64,000 nucleotides of DNA from assembly GCA_043798355.1 (NCBI GenBank), contig JAZDOT010000047.1, forward strand, positions 9,908-73,907. Reading direction: 5' to 3'. This document shows, one piece after another, positions 16,333 to 24,467 of the stretch. A program made the position numbers and the translations under genes. A model generated the notes under the pieces. That model did no database searches, had not been told where the DNA came from, and was given only the letters and a program-made list of their open reading frames with translations. Every line of letters starts with the position of its first letter. The stretch's first letter is position 1. This DNA is from JAZDOT01 sp043798355 (GTDB lineage: Bacteria > Patescibacteriota > Gracilibacteria > Peribacterales > Peribacteraceae).

Positions 16333-17511
16333 TCACGTGACGATCTCCTCCACCCTCCCCTCCTCCACCGCCCTGCGAATCTCCATACCTATTCTCTCAC
16401 CCACACTCATCGTCTCGCCATAGAGGTAGCGCGTGTACGGGGTGGCGAAGGTGCCAGGCGAGCCCGGGATGCGCATGGAGACGTCGAAGATGACGATATC
16501 CTCCCTGCCATCCTCCGCAACCACGGCACCCTGCAAGGCGAACGGTCCGATGATCCCCTTGCCGGAGGGATCGATCTCGGGAGAGAGATTCTTCGTCGCA
16601 GAGACGAAGCGTTCCCCGATCTCGAATGCCTTCTCGAGGAGGGATTCCTTGACCGTGCAGGCGACGTGACCGGTCTCGATCATTTTCAGATCAATCCCTG
16701 CCTTCAGCACTTTCTCCTGCTCACTCCCGAGCATCCGGAGGAACCCATCCAGATTGGTCTGGCGACGCATGTCCGTGCCGAGAAGTTCTAATTGTCCCGT
16801 GAGTGGAGAGGAGAAGAAATTGAAATTCACCGGAGCACCCATGACGAATTCTTCGATGGTCGCCTTCCTCCAGGCGGAAGAAACCTTCCCCTCCTTCTCC
16901 ATGCGAGTCCCCTCTTTCTCCCACTGCGCTGCACTATTGACGATGAAGAACGCCCGCTCGTACTTCCGTTGTACCTCGCTCGCTTTCACGATGACCGGTC
17001 CGTCGATGTCTGCGGGACTCTTAAACATCCTCGGTGCGCGGATGCCGGCGACGGAGAGGAGGTCGTACTGCGAGAAATGCTGGTCGCGCTCCTCGATCTT
17101 CAGGAGCGATCTGGAACCGAAGATCGGCAGTCTGAGCTCATGTTCCACTTTCGCGAAGTCGGAGAAGTACACCCAGAAGTAGCGATTATGTATAAATATT
17201 GTATTCAATTTTCTAAGCTTCTCCTGAATGTCCTTGTTCAATATATCCTCGAAATTATCGACAACGATTACTTCATCAATACAGCCAATGCTATCACGAG
17301 TCCTTCGTCCTAAGTCCTTCGTCCTAAGTCCTTCGTCCTTCGTCCTAAAATATTCCGTGTACGTTCGCTCCCTCCCCTTCCGCGCTATGCACACCGTCCG
17401 GAATCCGTGCTTCTTCGCGCCATGCGAGACGTCCAGTGCGCTATGACCGCCAAGAACGCCGACTGTGAGATTGGCGAGATCGTAGCCCCTGAGGAGATCA
17501 GCAATATTCAT
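16333..17511 (-). CDS. purP: PurP-like ATP-grasp ligase, copy 1
   Basis: PurP is the mostly archaeal enzyme that formylates AICAR to FAICAR with formate and ATP. The 392-residue product has the PurP front domain (VGVLGGHSALDVSHGAKKHG), the ATP-grasp core (PVIVKASEVQRKYERAFFIV, ATIEEFVMGAPVNFNFF) and the late LQGAVVAEDG ... VFDVSMRIPGSPG ... TPYTRYLYGE part. Between TEYF and the next strand it has about 16 residues more than copy 2, encoded by a 49-nt heptamer array (17301-17349). Its TACACT box lies 7 nt before the ATG. The gene is followed by the toxin-antitoxin pair. The exact reaction of each paralogue is uncertain. Confidence 0.85.
   Translation of the reverse strand: MNIADLLRGYDLANLTVGVLGGHSALDVSHGAKKHGFRTVCIARKGRERTYTEYFRTKDEGLRTKDLGRRTRDSIGCIDEVIVVDNFEDILNKDIQEKLRKLNTIFIHNRYFWVYFSDFAKVEHELRLPIFGSRSLLKIEERDQHFSQYDLLSVAGIRAPRMFKSPADIDGPVIVKASEVQRKYERAFFIVNSAAQWEKEGTRMEKEGKVSSAWRKATIEEFVMGAPVNFNFFSSPLTGQLELLGTDMRRQTNLDGFLRMLGSEQEKVLKAGIDLKMIETGHVACTVKESLLEKAFEIGERFVSATKNLSPEIDPSGKGIIGPFALQGAVVAEDGREDIVIFDVSMRIPGSPGTFATPYTRYLYGETMSVGERIGMEIRRAVEEGRVEEIVT
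17301..17349. repeat. Heptamer array inside purP copy 1
   Basis: Seven units alternate between TCCTTCG and TCCTAAG (49 nt). They are read as the insert RTKDEGLRTKDLGRRT, absent from the paralogue. Confidence 0.9.
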
Positions 17512-17529
17512 ACATTGGAGTGTAAACTA

Positions 17530-17557
17530 AAAAACCAACAACCAAAAACCAATAACT
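17530..17557. repeat. Heptamer array before purP copy 1
   Basis: Four A-rich units (AAAAACC to AATAACT) lie between the two purP genes. They fill the -35/spacer region upstream of the TACACT box of copy 1. Confidence 0.75.
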
Positions 17558-17562
17558 GCGTG

Positions 17563-18618
17563 CTATCCCAGTACTTCATCCAGCCTCCCCGCAGCAATAG
17601 CCTCCTTGATGTCCCGTGCAAGCCTGCGTCCCGTGCTCATCGGCTCCTTGTAGCGAAGTTGCGTGTACGGCGACCCTTCGATGAAGGGATTGGTGCCGGC
17701 GACGATGCGGGCGGAGATCTCGAAGACGAAGATCTGCAGTTTGCGTGTCACGATGCATTCGAGACAGAAGGGGCCGAAGAGACCTTTACCGGCACCGAGA
17801 TTCCGGCTCTCCGAAACAACGCGTTCGCCCATGGCGAAGAACTCGGGGAGTAATGACTCGCGCACCACGACGGGGATGTTCCCGACGATGGTGTAACTGG
17901 TGAAGATGTTTGTGGCCAGTTGGTCCTCGGCGCGGATGCGGCCGATACTGTCAGCGTTACTCTCGTAGCGCTTGTCGAAGCTCATGATTTCGAGCTCCTT
18001 TGTGATCGGCGAGTAGAAGTAGTGCACATAGAGCGGCACGCCGACGATGTACTCCTGCAGCACGTAATCACTCAGCTCCGGATACTTGCGGTTCTTCACC
18101 TCCCAGAACTGCTCGGCATTCTTCGCGATGAAGTAGCCGAATCCTCCTCCGGCGCCGTGGAACTTCACGATGGCCGCGCGATCGATGTCCTCGGGTTTCT
18201 CGAAGACGCGGGGGAGGAGCAACCCGGACTTCAGCAACCACTGCCGCTCCAGCGTGCGGTCGCTCTCCCACTTGAGGATCTCCTTGGTGCCGTAGTACAT
18301 GGCCTGCGTCTTCAGGACGCGCTCGGGGCCGAGGTAGGCCACGAAGGATCCGTGGGGAATCACGATGGCATTGCGCTTGATCAGTTCCTCCTCGAGCGCT
18401 TCATTCCACTCTGCCCAGTCATCGACGAGGAGGATCTCGTCCGCGACACCGTAACTCTTGTACGGCCGCTCGGAACCCCTCTTGCAGATGACGAGGTTGC
18501 GCATCCCCTCGTCGCGCGCCCCCTTGAGGATCTGGAGTGCGCTGTGGCTCCCGAGCGTTGCGATGCAGTAGTCCTTCGGATTCGCGGATGCCGGCATGAT
18601 GGGCTTTGGCTTTGCCAT
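17563..18618 (-). CDS. purP: PurP-like ATP-grasp ligase, copy 2
   Basis: The 351-residue protein aligns along its length with copy 1: IATLGSHSALQILKGARDEG at the front, AIVKFHGAGGGFGYFIAK and VLQEYIVGVPLYVHYFYSP in the ATP-grasp core, and the LECIVTRKLQIFVFEISARI part near the end. The glycine-rich ATP loop is better conserved than in copy 1, so this is the likelier catalytic FAICAR synthetase. I chose the ATG at 18618 from homology and the promoter (TTGCCT, 16 nt, TATGAT at 18631-18658). Copies 1 and 2 lie in the same direction, about 50 bp apart. No other pur gene is in the window. Confidence 0.87.
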   Translation of the reverse strand: MAKPKPIMPASANPKDYCIATLGSHSALQILKGARDEGMRNLVICKRGSERPYKSYGVADEILLVDDWAEWNEALEEELIKRNAIVIPHGSFVAYLGPERVLKTQAMYYGTKEILKWESDRTLERQWLLKSGLLLPRVFEKPEDIDRAAIVKFHGAGGGFGYFIAKNAEQFWEVKNRKYPELSDYVLQEYIVGVPLYVHYFYSPITKELEIMSFDKRYESNADSIGRIRAEDQLATNIFTSYTIVGNIPVVVRESLLPEFFAMGERVVSESRNLGAGKGLFGPFCLECIVTRKLQIFVFEISARIVAGTNPFIEGSPYTQLRYKEPMSTGRRLARDIKEAIAAGRLDEVLG

Positions 18619-18630
18619 GGTATTTCGGGC

Positions 18631-18658
18631 ATCATAGCAATCTTCAGGGAAAAGGCAA
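18631..18658 (-). promoter_or_regulatory. Promoter of purP copy 2
   Basis: On the minus strand TTGCCT (18653-18658), a 16-nt spacer and TATGAT (18631-18636, preceded by TGC) lie 12 nt before the ATG at 18618. Confidence 0.6.
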
Positions 18659-18714
18659 GGTCTCATCTGAGCCCCTTTCTGTGTTCCTTGCCACAGCATA
18701 CTCATTTCCTGCAC

Positions 18715-19158
18715 TCAAGATTGATCTCTGCCAGATTTAGGATTGCGACTGTCGTATTCAAAATGATAGAGACTTCGCACAAACACAGCACACTCCTGCT
18801 CCCGCCCACGCGTCATGATGGCACCGATACGCACTTTAATCGTTTGATTTCCAATATCATCTTCAAAGTGAAGCAGTCCCTTCGTCGCCAACGAATTCAT
18901 TGCCTTATCAACGATATTTTCAGCGATTTCTATATCAGGCAACTCAAGTCTCGCGGCCTGAAAAACGTGCGACTGGAGTATCCCCCAACTGACTCTTTCC
19001 CCCAACAAAAAGAGTGCAATAGCCTTTTGCATGGCAAACTCTTCCACAGGAGAAAGCGACTCTTGTCGCATGCGCTGCAGAATCGCTTCTAGGGCATACA
19101 TCCGTTCTGACGCGGGAACATCGATGAAAGATGGATGATCGGGATGTTCCGTAGACAT
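18715..19158 (-). CDS. Unknown helical protein
   Basis: The 147-residue product is mainly helical with a possible winged-helix-like middle (ENIVDKAMNSLATKGLLHFEDD, then short strands). It could therefore be a regulator, but no family is recognised. Its start shares an AT-rich divergent region with the secreted-protein gene at 19318. TTGACT, 16 nt, TATTGT and a 6-nt gap precede the ATG. It ends just before the purP copy 2 promoter. Confidence 0.65.
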   Translation of the reverse strand: MSTEHPDHPSFIDVPASERMYALEAILQRMRQESLSPVEEFAMQKAIALFLLGERVSWGILQSHVFQAARLELPDIEIAENIVDKAMNSLATKGLLHFEDDIGNQTIKVRIGAIMTRGREQECAVFVRSLYHFEYDSRNPKSGRDQS

Positions 19159-19260
19159 GTAGTAACAATATATAATTATTAATGTTAGTCAATGCATAGA
19201 CTCTTTAATAAAATACTGTACAATATACATGCTTCTCAGAAGGAGCTAGAATGGACATTA

Positions 19261-19289
19261 TTGCTTATTAAGCAATTTTATATTATAAT
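19261..19289 (+). promoter_or_regulatory. Promoter of the secreted repeat protein
   Basis: TTGCTT (19261-19266), a 17-nt spacer and a perfect TATAAT (19284-19289) precede the ATG at 19318 by 28 nt. The spacer and flanks are very AT-rich. A TTGCTTATTAAGCAA palindrome covers the -35 box (19261-19275) and may be an operator. Confidence 0.7.
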
Positions 19290-19317
19290 ATCTATTACAA
19301 TCTTTTCTCACATACAT

Positions 19318-20958
19318 ATGGATCGCACATGTTCCCGACCAAGCGTTCTTTGGGCAGTGTTCCTCTCGATCACTGCACTCTTCTACACAACAATCGGTGT
19401 ACAGTCGTGGAGAGAGAAAAGCATCACCGCAACAATGAGTGATATCGTGGTGCCAAGTGTCGGTAAGGGCACCTGCGTTCCGGCACCGGGCATGCCGTGC
19501 GGTGGGAGAGGAAATACGCAGAATACTCCGACAACACCTGTTCGCTCATCGTCATCGTCATCGGCTTCTCCGGCGCAGGCTGTAAGCAGCACGCCGGCAA
19601 CGGACACCATCCCGGTATGCAGGGATGTCTCTTTTTCCGGAAACCAGAAAGGAGCATGTGCTCAGCGGGCAAAGCGCGCTTGCATGCGCGCATACCCCAA
19701 CGGGGGCAAGGCATTCGCAACGTGTGTGTATGATGCAATCACCGGTCGCGGGGTGAAACCCACTCCCCTCTTCACTCCCACTCTGCCTCTTCCGCAGGTG
19801 ATGAGCTCCTCTTCCAGAACATCCACACGCTCTTCTTCCGCTTCTTCGGCATCAACAACTCGCACGACGACGACACACGCCACAGCCCCATCCCTGCCGC
19901 CAAAAGGATCCTGGGACGGTGCCTACCCCGTCAATGGGACAGTGAAATGTACAAACCTCAGCGACGGCACGACGAAGCTGGAGACGACGAATGATATCTT
20001 CACCGTGAAAAATAACGTCGTCACCAGCGGGAACCTGAGCGCACCCATCGATGCCCAAGGCAACGCCGTCCTCTCGACGGGCACCATTACAGCCAAAATC
20101 CACTTCACACGCTCGAACGACACGGTCTTCGCGAGCGCGCAGGCGACGGGCAGGCTCTCCGTCACGAGCAGCAGCGGACAGCCGGTTCCCGTCTCGTGCA
20201 CGACAGACGTCTCCGGCGGCTGGTCGCCCCTCTCGGCAACGACGTCCGCCGCCGCTCCCGTCTCCACGCAACAGACGCCGGCACCACAACAAATCCGGCA
20301 GCCACAACTTCCTTCAGTACCCTCCAGTCCTCAGACATCTTCACAGACGAGCAGCATACCCGCTCTACGCTCTCCGTCGACGGGGGGGACGTGGGATGGG
20401 GCATACGGACTACACGGGACGATCAAGTGCACGAGCGACGATGGTCAGACTCTCAAGCAAGACTTCAATGAAGGAGGGACCGTCGTCAACAACGTGTTGC
20501 CGACGGCTGCCGGCTCCACCCGTATCGATGGAAACGGGAATGTGTCTTTCACGCTCCCCATCACACAAGGGGTTTCCGTAACCTACAGTCTCCACTTCAC
20601 ACGATCGGGTCGTTCACTCGGTGTGAGCGGATCCATCAACGGAGGCGGGCAGGTGAACCACGCAGACGGGACAGTCACGAACTGGAAGTGCTCCGCACCC
20701 GTCAACGGGAGCGCAGACGCTCCGGAAGAGGAGTGTCCGGAGGACACCCCGACTGCACCGGCACCGCAGTCCTCGCCACCCTCCAGCCCATCGACACCCT
20801 CCGTCCCGCGGACGTGCGTCCAGCCGGAATACAACTGCTGGCAGAAGTGCGGGAACCTCCCGAGTTACCCGACGTACCAGAAGGAGGCATGCCTCACCCA
20901 GTGCGGCAACGAGTATCAGGCTGCGCAGGACGCCTACAACCAGTGCATAGGGTACTGA
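19318..20958 (+). CDS. Secreted protein with two repeated beta domains and a Cys-rich end
   Basis: The 546-residue product has an N-terminal membrane anchor or signal peptide (about 10-28), a Cys-rich short module (about 95-130) and Ser/Thr-rich linkers. Two copies of a domain of about 100 residues follow, each starting G(S/T)WDGAY then a G-T-(V/I)-K-C-T strand, with a later L/I-HFTRS segment. The last about 50 residues hold six Cys (CVQPEYNCWQKCGNLPSY part). It is probably a surface-exposed, disulfide-stabilised binding protein. I chose the ATG at 19318 because it begins the anchor and follows the promoter. Confidence 0.8.
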   Translation: MDRTCSRPSVLWAVFLSITALFYTTIGVQSWREKSITATMSDIVVPSVGKGTCVPAPGMPCGGRGNTQNTPTTPVRSSSSSSASPAQAVSSTPATDTIPVCRDVSFSGNQKGACAQRAKRACMRAYPNGGKAFATCVYDAITGRGVKPTPLFTPTLPLPQVMSSSSRTSTRSSSASSASTTRTTTTHATAPSLPPKGSWDGAYPVNGTVKCTNLSDGTTKLETTNDIFTVKNNVVTSGNLSAPIDAQGNAVLSTGTITAKIHFTRSNDTVFASAQATGRLSVTSSSGQPVPVSCTTDVSGGWSPLSATTSAAAPVSTQQTPAPQQIRQPQLPSVPSSPQTSSQTSSIPALRSPSTGGTWDGAYGLHGTIKCTSDDGQTLKQDFNEGGTVVNNVLPTAAGSTRIDGNGNVSFTLPITQGVSVTYSLHFTRSGRSLGVSGSINGGGQVNHADGTVTNWKCSAPVNGSADAPEEECPEDTPTAPAPQSSPPSSPSTPSVPRTCVQPEYNCWQKCGNLPSYPTYQKEACLTQCGNEYQAAQDAYNQCIGY

Positions 20959-21128
20959 CGTGTCGAACATTGCTAAGCTCTGCAAGACGTTTTCTTCTCC
21001 ATTCTGTTTTCTGGTACGCTTCCTCCGCTCTGGTGCCGTAGCCCCACCGTCGCTCCTCATTTCTTTCGGAGCTATGGCGGGCGGGAAGATGTCGTTATAG
21101 TTCCTTCAGATCGATTGGCAGTTATGCT

Positions 21129-21203
21129 GGTGCCGTAGCCAAGTAGTAAGGCAGGGGTCTGCAAAACCCCCATACGTGGGTGCAATTCCCACCGGCACCT
21201 CCA
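21129..21203 (+). tRNA. tRNA-Cys (anticodon GCA), CCA encoded
   Basis: Acceptor GGTGCCG pairs with CGGCACC, anticodon stem GGGGT/ACCCC surrounds CTGCAAA (anticodon GCA), and the T arm is GTGGG-TGCAATT-CCCAC. The discriminator is T (21200), the cysteine identity base, and CCA is encoded. The first bases with two upstream (CTGGTGCCGTAGCC) also occur at 21030-21043, about 100 bp upstream, without the rest of a tRNA. Confidence 0.96.
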
Positions 21204-21208
21204 ACCGG

Positions 21209-21787
21209 CTACGTACTGCTCTCGCCCTCCTCCTCCGCCGGAGCAACGAATGTCGAACTCTCGAGGATGAGCGTAATCTGGGAAGCAAGATCGTCTTCGA
21301 TGAACATCGGCACCGCCGCCGTCACGGTGTACCCGACGGAATCCTGCACCGTACTCACTTGGAAGAAACGCCGTCCCGGATCGGACTCTACGGGTTGCGA
21401 AGAGAAGGTATGGAGGGACACTTCGTTCCCGTCGATGGAAACTTTCTTCGTATCGATGAGGGCGTACTTCGGCAGCACGCTCACCGAGCGGATGGAGGCA
21501 TCGCTGTAATCGGCGGGCGTGAGCGGCTGCGTGAGGACTTCGCGCGTCACGGTGATGGTGGGGAACTGCCCCGACACTGATTTTTCAGCTTTGAATGCCG
21601 TCACCGTTTCACTCGGGACCCCGCGCGCTGCGAGCGTCTCCTTATCCATCACGACCCACCCCGCAGGCAGACAGGTACCGTACGTCCCGTCCCAGTAATC
21701 CTTGTTGCAACTGGCCGTCGTTGCCGCCGTCCCGCAGGACGCGAGGAACATGCACGAAAAGAGGAGGAGAGTGAGGGATTTCTTCAT
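21209..21787 (-). CDS. Putative lipoprotein
   Basis: The 192-residue product starts MKKSLTLLLFSCMFLASCG with a lipobox LASC, so it should be lipid-anchored at the cell surface. The mature part opens with Ser/Thr/Cys (about 20-30), then a WDGTYGTCLPAGW segment and a beta-rich body of unknown fold, ending in Glu. I chose the start by the lipoprotein signal. TTCACA, 16 nt and TATGAT precede it by 10 nt. The longer frame would begin at a GTG with no signal peptide. The gene ends 6 bp from tRNA-Cys on the opposite strand. Confidence 0.78.
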   Translation of the reverse strand: MKKSLTLLLFSCMFLASCGTAATTASCNKDYWDGTYGTCLPAGWVVMDKETLAARGVPSETVTAFKAEKSVSGQFPTITVTREVLTQPLTPADYSDASIRSVSVLPKYALIDTKKVSIDGNEVSLHTFSSQPVESDPGRRFFQVSTVQDSVGYTVTAAVPMFIEDDLASQITLILESSTFVAPAEEEGESST

Positions 21788-21911
21788 AGTGAACGTCATC
21801 ATACGCTCACGGCGGATACTGTGAAGTGTTCGTGGTTTACGGGAACACGCCCACCACCGTAAGGTGGCATCGACAAAATTATTGGACATGGTCAAATACA
21901 CGACTTAGGAA

Positions 21912-21940
21912 TTGAGCCGAAGAGCCTTTTCTGCTAGACT
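21912..21940 (+). promoter_or_regulatory. Promoter of the surface protein at 21951
   Basis: TTGAGC (21912-21917), 17 nt and an extended -10 box TGCTAGACT (TAGACT at 21935-21940) lie 10 nt before the ATG. Confidence 0.65.
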
Positions 21941-21950
21941 GAGAGGATTT

Positions 21951-24464
21951 ATGCGAAAACTCACACTCCTCTCGCTTACAGGAATCATTGCCCTGGCCAT
22001 CCCGCTGCAGGCAATCGGCGCGTTCGCCCTCTCCGCGGCAGACACCGTTGCCGGCCTCGGAACGGAAATCTCCGCGGAGGGCATCGCATCCGGGAGCAAC
22101 CCGACCCTCGTCGTCACCCCGCCGCTCGGCAGTGAAATCCCCTTCGCCCTCTCGAGCGATACGACGGGACATGCGACCGTGCGGGTGAGCGGATCGGAGA
22201 CCGAAGCTGCAGGCATCTACAATGTCGAACTCCTGCTGGGCGAAACGGTGGAAACATCGTCATCGTTCGAAGTGCTGCCGGAGAGTCTGGATACGGCCGC
22301 GAGCAGCCTCCAGAGCGATCGCACCAGTATCACGCCCGACGGCGCGGATGCGGCGGAAGTGACCGTCATCCTCCGCGACCGTTTTATGAATCCCCTGCCT
22401 GAGCGCCCAATGGAACTGATTTCCAGCAGAGACAATGACGTGATCACTCCGCTCGGGAGCGAAACCGACGACAGCGGCACGCAGCGTTTCTCCGTCACAA
22501 CGACGCAAGCGGGCACGGCGACCTTCCGCGCGCTCGATCTCATGAGCGGGAAAACCCTGGAGGGATCCGTTTCCCTCTCCGCGGGAATAGTCCAGAACGC
22601 AGGAGGATACGCGGGACAGGCGGCAGCGTCCATGCCATACCCCTTCTACGTCATTCAGATGCCGTACGGCATGCAGCAGGGCATGCAGCAAATGCCGACG
22701 GGCACGACTACCACCGCAGGAATTTCGGGAAGCCGCATCGTCGGCGACGTCGCGGGCCGGCCGCTCTACGCACAGGCATCCGCCTTCGATGTGGTCGCCG
22801 CCTTCGTCCTCGACGTGCCCGAAACGATGAAGCCCAACGAAGACACGACCATGCGCATCACGGCAGTCGACAAGAACGGAAACCGCGTCGAGGACTACAT
22901 GGGAACCGTCCTCCTGTCCTCCACCGATCCCACGGCGCTCCTGCCGCTCAACGGAGAAGTGCAGTTCCAGCCGCAGAACCTGGGACAGAAAGTGCTCACG
23001 CTGGGCCTCAGGCTGCGCACCCCCGGACAGCACACCATCCATGCGGAGGACAGTGCGAATGCCTCTGTCTTCGGAGAGAAAACAGTGACCGTATCGGGCG
23101 GAAGTACGGGGTCATCTTCCATTCAGATCACCTCCCCCAAACGGGAAAGCACGGTGAGAGAGACGCGGATCACTGTCCAGGGCAAGGGTCCCGCCTTCAT
23201 GAATCTCATCATCAGCGGCGGTGAAGAAGATGTCACAGGTGAAACGGATGACACCGGTACGTTCGAAATCCCCGTGGAACTCAGTCCCAATCAGATCGAC
23301 CATACCCTGCGCGTTCGCGATGATACGGGGCGCGTCGATTCCGGGAACATCCACATCCGCTTCGATGCCACTGCACCGGAAATCGGAGACATCACCTTCG
23401 AACCCGCCAGCCCCAAGGAAGGGGAAACGGTGACACTCACCGTCCAGAGCGAACCTGCACTCGCCTCCATGAAAGTGAAAGTGGGCAAGGATGAATTGAC
23501 TCTTGTAGAGAATAAAGGAGCTTCGGGATCGTATCGGGCGACGTTCACCGCACCAGTCGCCAATACCTACCAGCCGAGCATTACGGCAGCCGACGGAGCC
23601 GGGAATACCGTGGAAGTCCGCGGGACTCTGGTCGTCGAAAAGCGCAGCCTTCCGGGCGTGACCGGCGTCAAGGCCGAAGCGAAAGTGGATGCCGTCATCC
23701 TGACGTGGGAACCCGTCACATCCGAGCGCGTGGATGCGTACCGCATCTACGTCGGCGAGACTGCCAACGACTTCGGCTACACGCTGGAAACCGATCGCGC
23801 CGCCTCCTCGGCCACCGTCGCGGGACTCAAGGGCGGAACTCTGTACTTCTTCGCCGTCACTGCCCTGCAGGGCGATCGCGAGAGTGCGGCAAAGAGCGAG
23901 ACCGTGAGCGCCTCTCCGCTCGGATTGGACTTGAAAATCACCCCGCAGAACGGCGCGCTGCAGATCGAGTGGTCCAACCTGTCACAGGGAACGCCGCTGG
24001 CTTCGTACCTCCTCGAATACGGCGTAGAGGCCGGGAACTTCGCCGAGAAGCGCATGATCAACGGAACGCAGCAGAGCTACATGCTCCGTGATTTGCTGAA
24101 TGGTATCCCCTACTTCATCCGGATCACGCCCATCGCAACGACCGGCAACGCCCTCAAGGAGCTGGCCGCTGACGGAACGGGCACGCCCGCAGGGGCCGGT
24201 AACGTGTTCACCCCGCAGCCTTCCGCCCCCGTGACGGTCAACGGACAGCCGCTGCAGGGAACCGTAATCCCCAAACAGGAACAACCGACAGGAACGACAC
24301 ACGCCGGCGCTCCGCGCACACCGACGGTGGGGCTGCCCGCCTCGTTCGTCTGGATCGCGCTCTCCGTGAGCGGCCTCTTCCTCATCCTCCACTGGCACCG
24401 CCGACGCACGCTGAAGCTCACCATGGAATTCCGGGAGAAAGCACAGGAGCGCTACCATCTCTGA
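21951..24464 (+). CDS. Large surface protein with Ig-like and fibronectin III domains, C-terminal anchor
   Basis: The 837-residue product has a signal peptide (MRKLTLLSLTGIIALAIPL), several Ig-like beta domains in the first 550 residues (invasin-like SSLQSDRTSITPDGADAAEV, and ITSPKRESTVRE ... TAPEIGDI), and a Met/Gln/Pro stretch (QMPYGMQQGMQQMPTG, about 236-251). Two fibronectin III-like domains follow (PGVTGVKAEAKVDAVILTWEP and the next about 95 residues). It ends with a membrane helix and a basic cytoplasmic tail (LILHWHRRRTLKL). It is probably anchored with its bulk outside the cell. The kinase gene starts 3 nt after its stop. Confidence 0.85.
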   Translation: MRKLTLLSLTGIIALAIPLQAIGAFALSAADTVAGLGTEISAEGIASGSNPTLVVTPPLGSEIPFALSSDTTGHATVRVSGSETEAAGIYNVELLLGETVETSSSFEVLPESLDTAASSLQSDRTSITPDGADAAEVTVILRDRFMNPLPERPMELISSRDNDVITPLGSETDDSGTQRFSVTTTQAGTATFRALDLMSGKTLEGSVSLSAGIVQNAGGYAGQAAASMPYPFYVIQMPYGMQQGMQQMPTGTTTTAGISGSRIVGDVAGRPLYAQASAFDVVAAFVLDVPETMKPNEDTTMRITAVDKNGNRVEDYMGTVLLSSTDPTALLPLNGEVQFQPQNLGQKVLTLGLRLRTPGQHTIHAEDSANASVFGEKTVTVSGGSTGSSSIQITSPKRESTVRETRITVQGKGPAFMNLIISGGEEDVTGETDDTGTFEIPVELSPNQIDHTLRVRDDTGRVDSGNIHIRFDATAPEIGDITFEPASPKEGETVTLTVQSEPALASMKVKVGKDELTLVENKGASGSYRATFTAPVANTYQPSITAADGAGNTVEVRGTLVVEKRSLPGVTGVKAEAKVDAVILTWEPVTSERVDAYRIYVGETANDFGYTLETDRAASSATVAGLKGGTLYFFAVTALQGDRESAAKSETVSASPLGLDLKITPQNGALQIEWSNLSQGTPLASYLLEYGVEAGNFAEKRMINGTQQSYMLRDLLNGIPYFIRITPIATTGNALKELAADGTGTPAGAGNVFTPQPSAPVTVNGQPLQGTVIPKQEQPTGTTHAGAPRTPTVGLPASFVWIALSVSGLFLILHWHRRRTLKLTMEFREKAQERYHL

Positions 24465-24467
24465 CAC

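Noticed and set aside
21067..21110. A further tRNA starting GGAGCTA and ending TAGTTCC
   Set aside because: The arms pair but only about 22 nt separate them, far too short for a tRNA. It is a plain hairpin.
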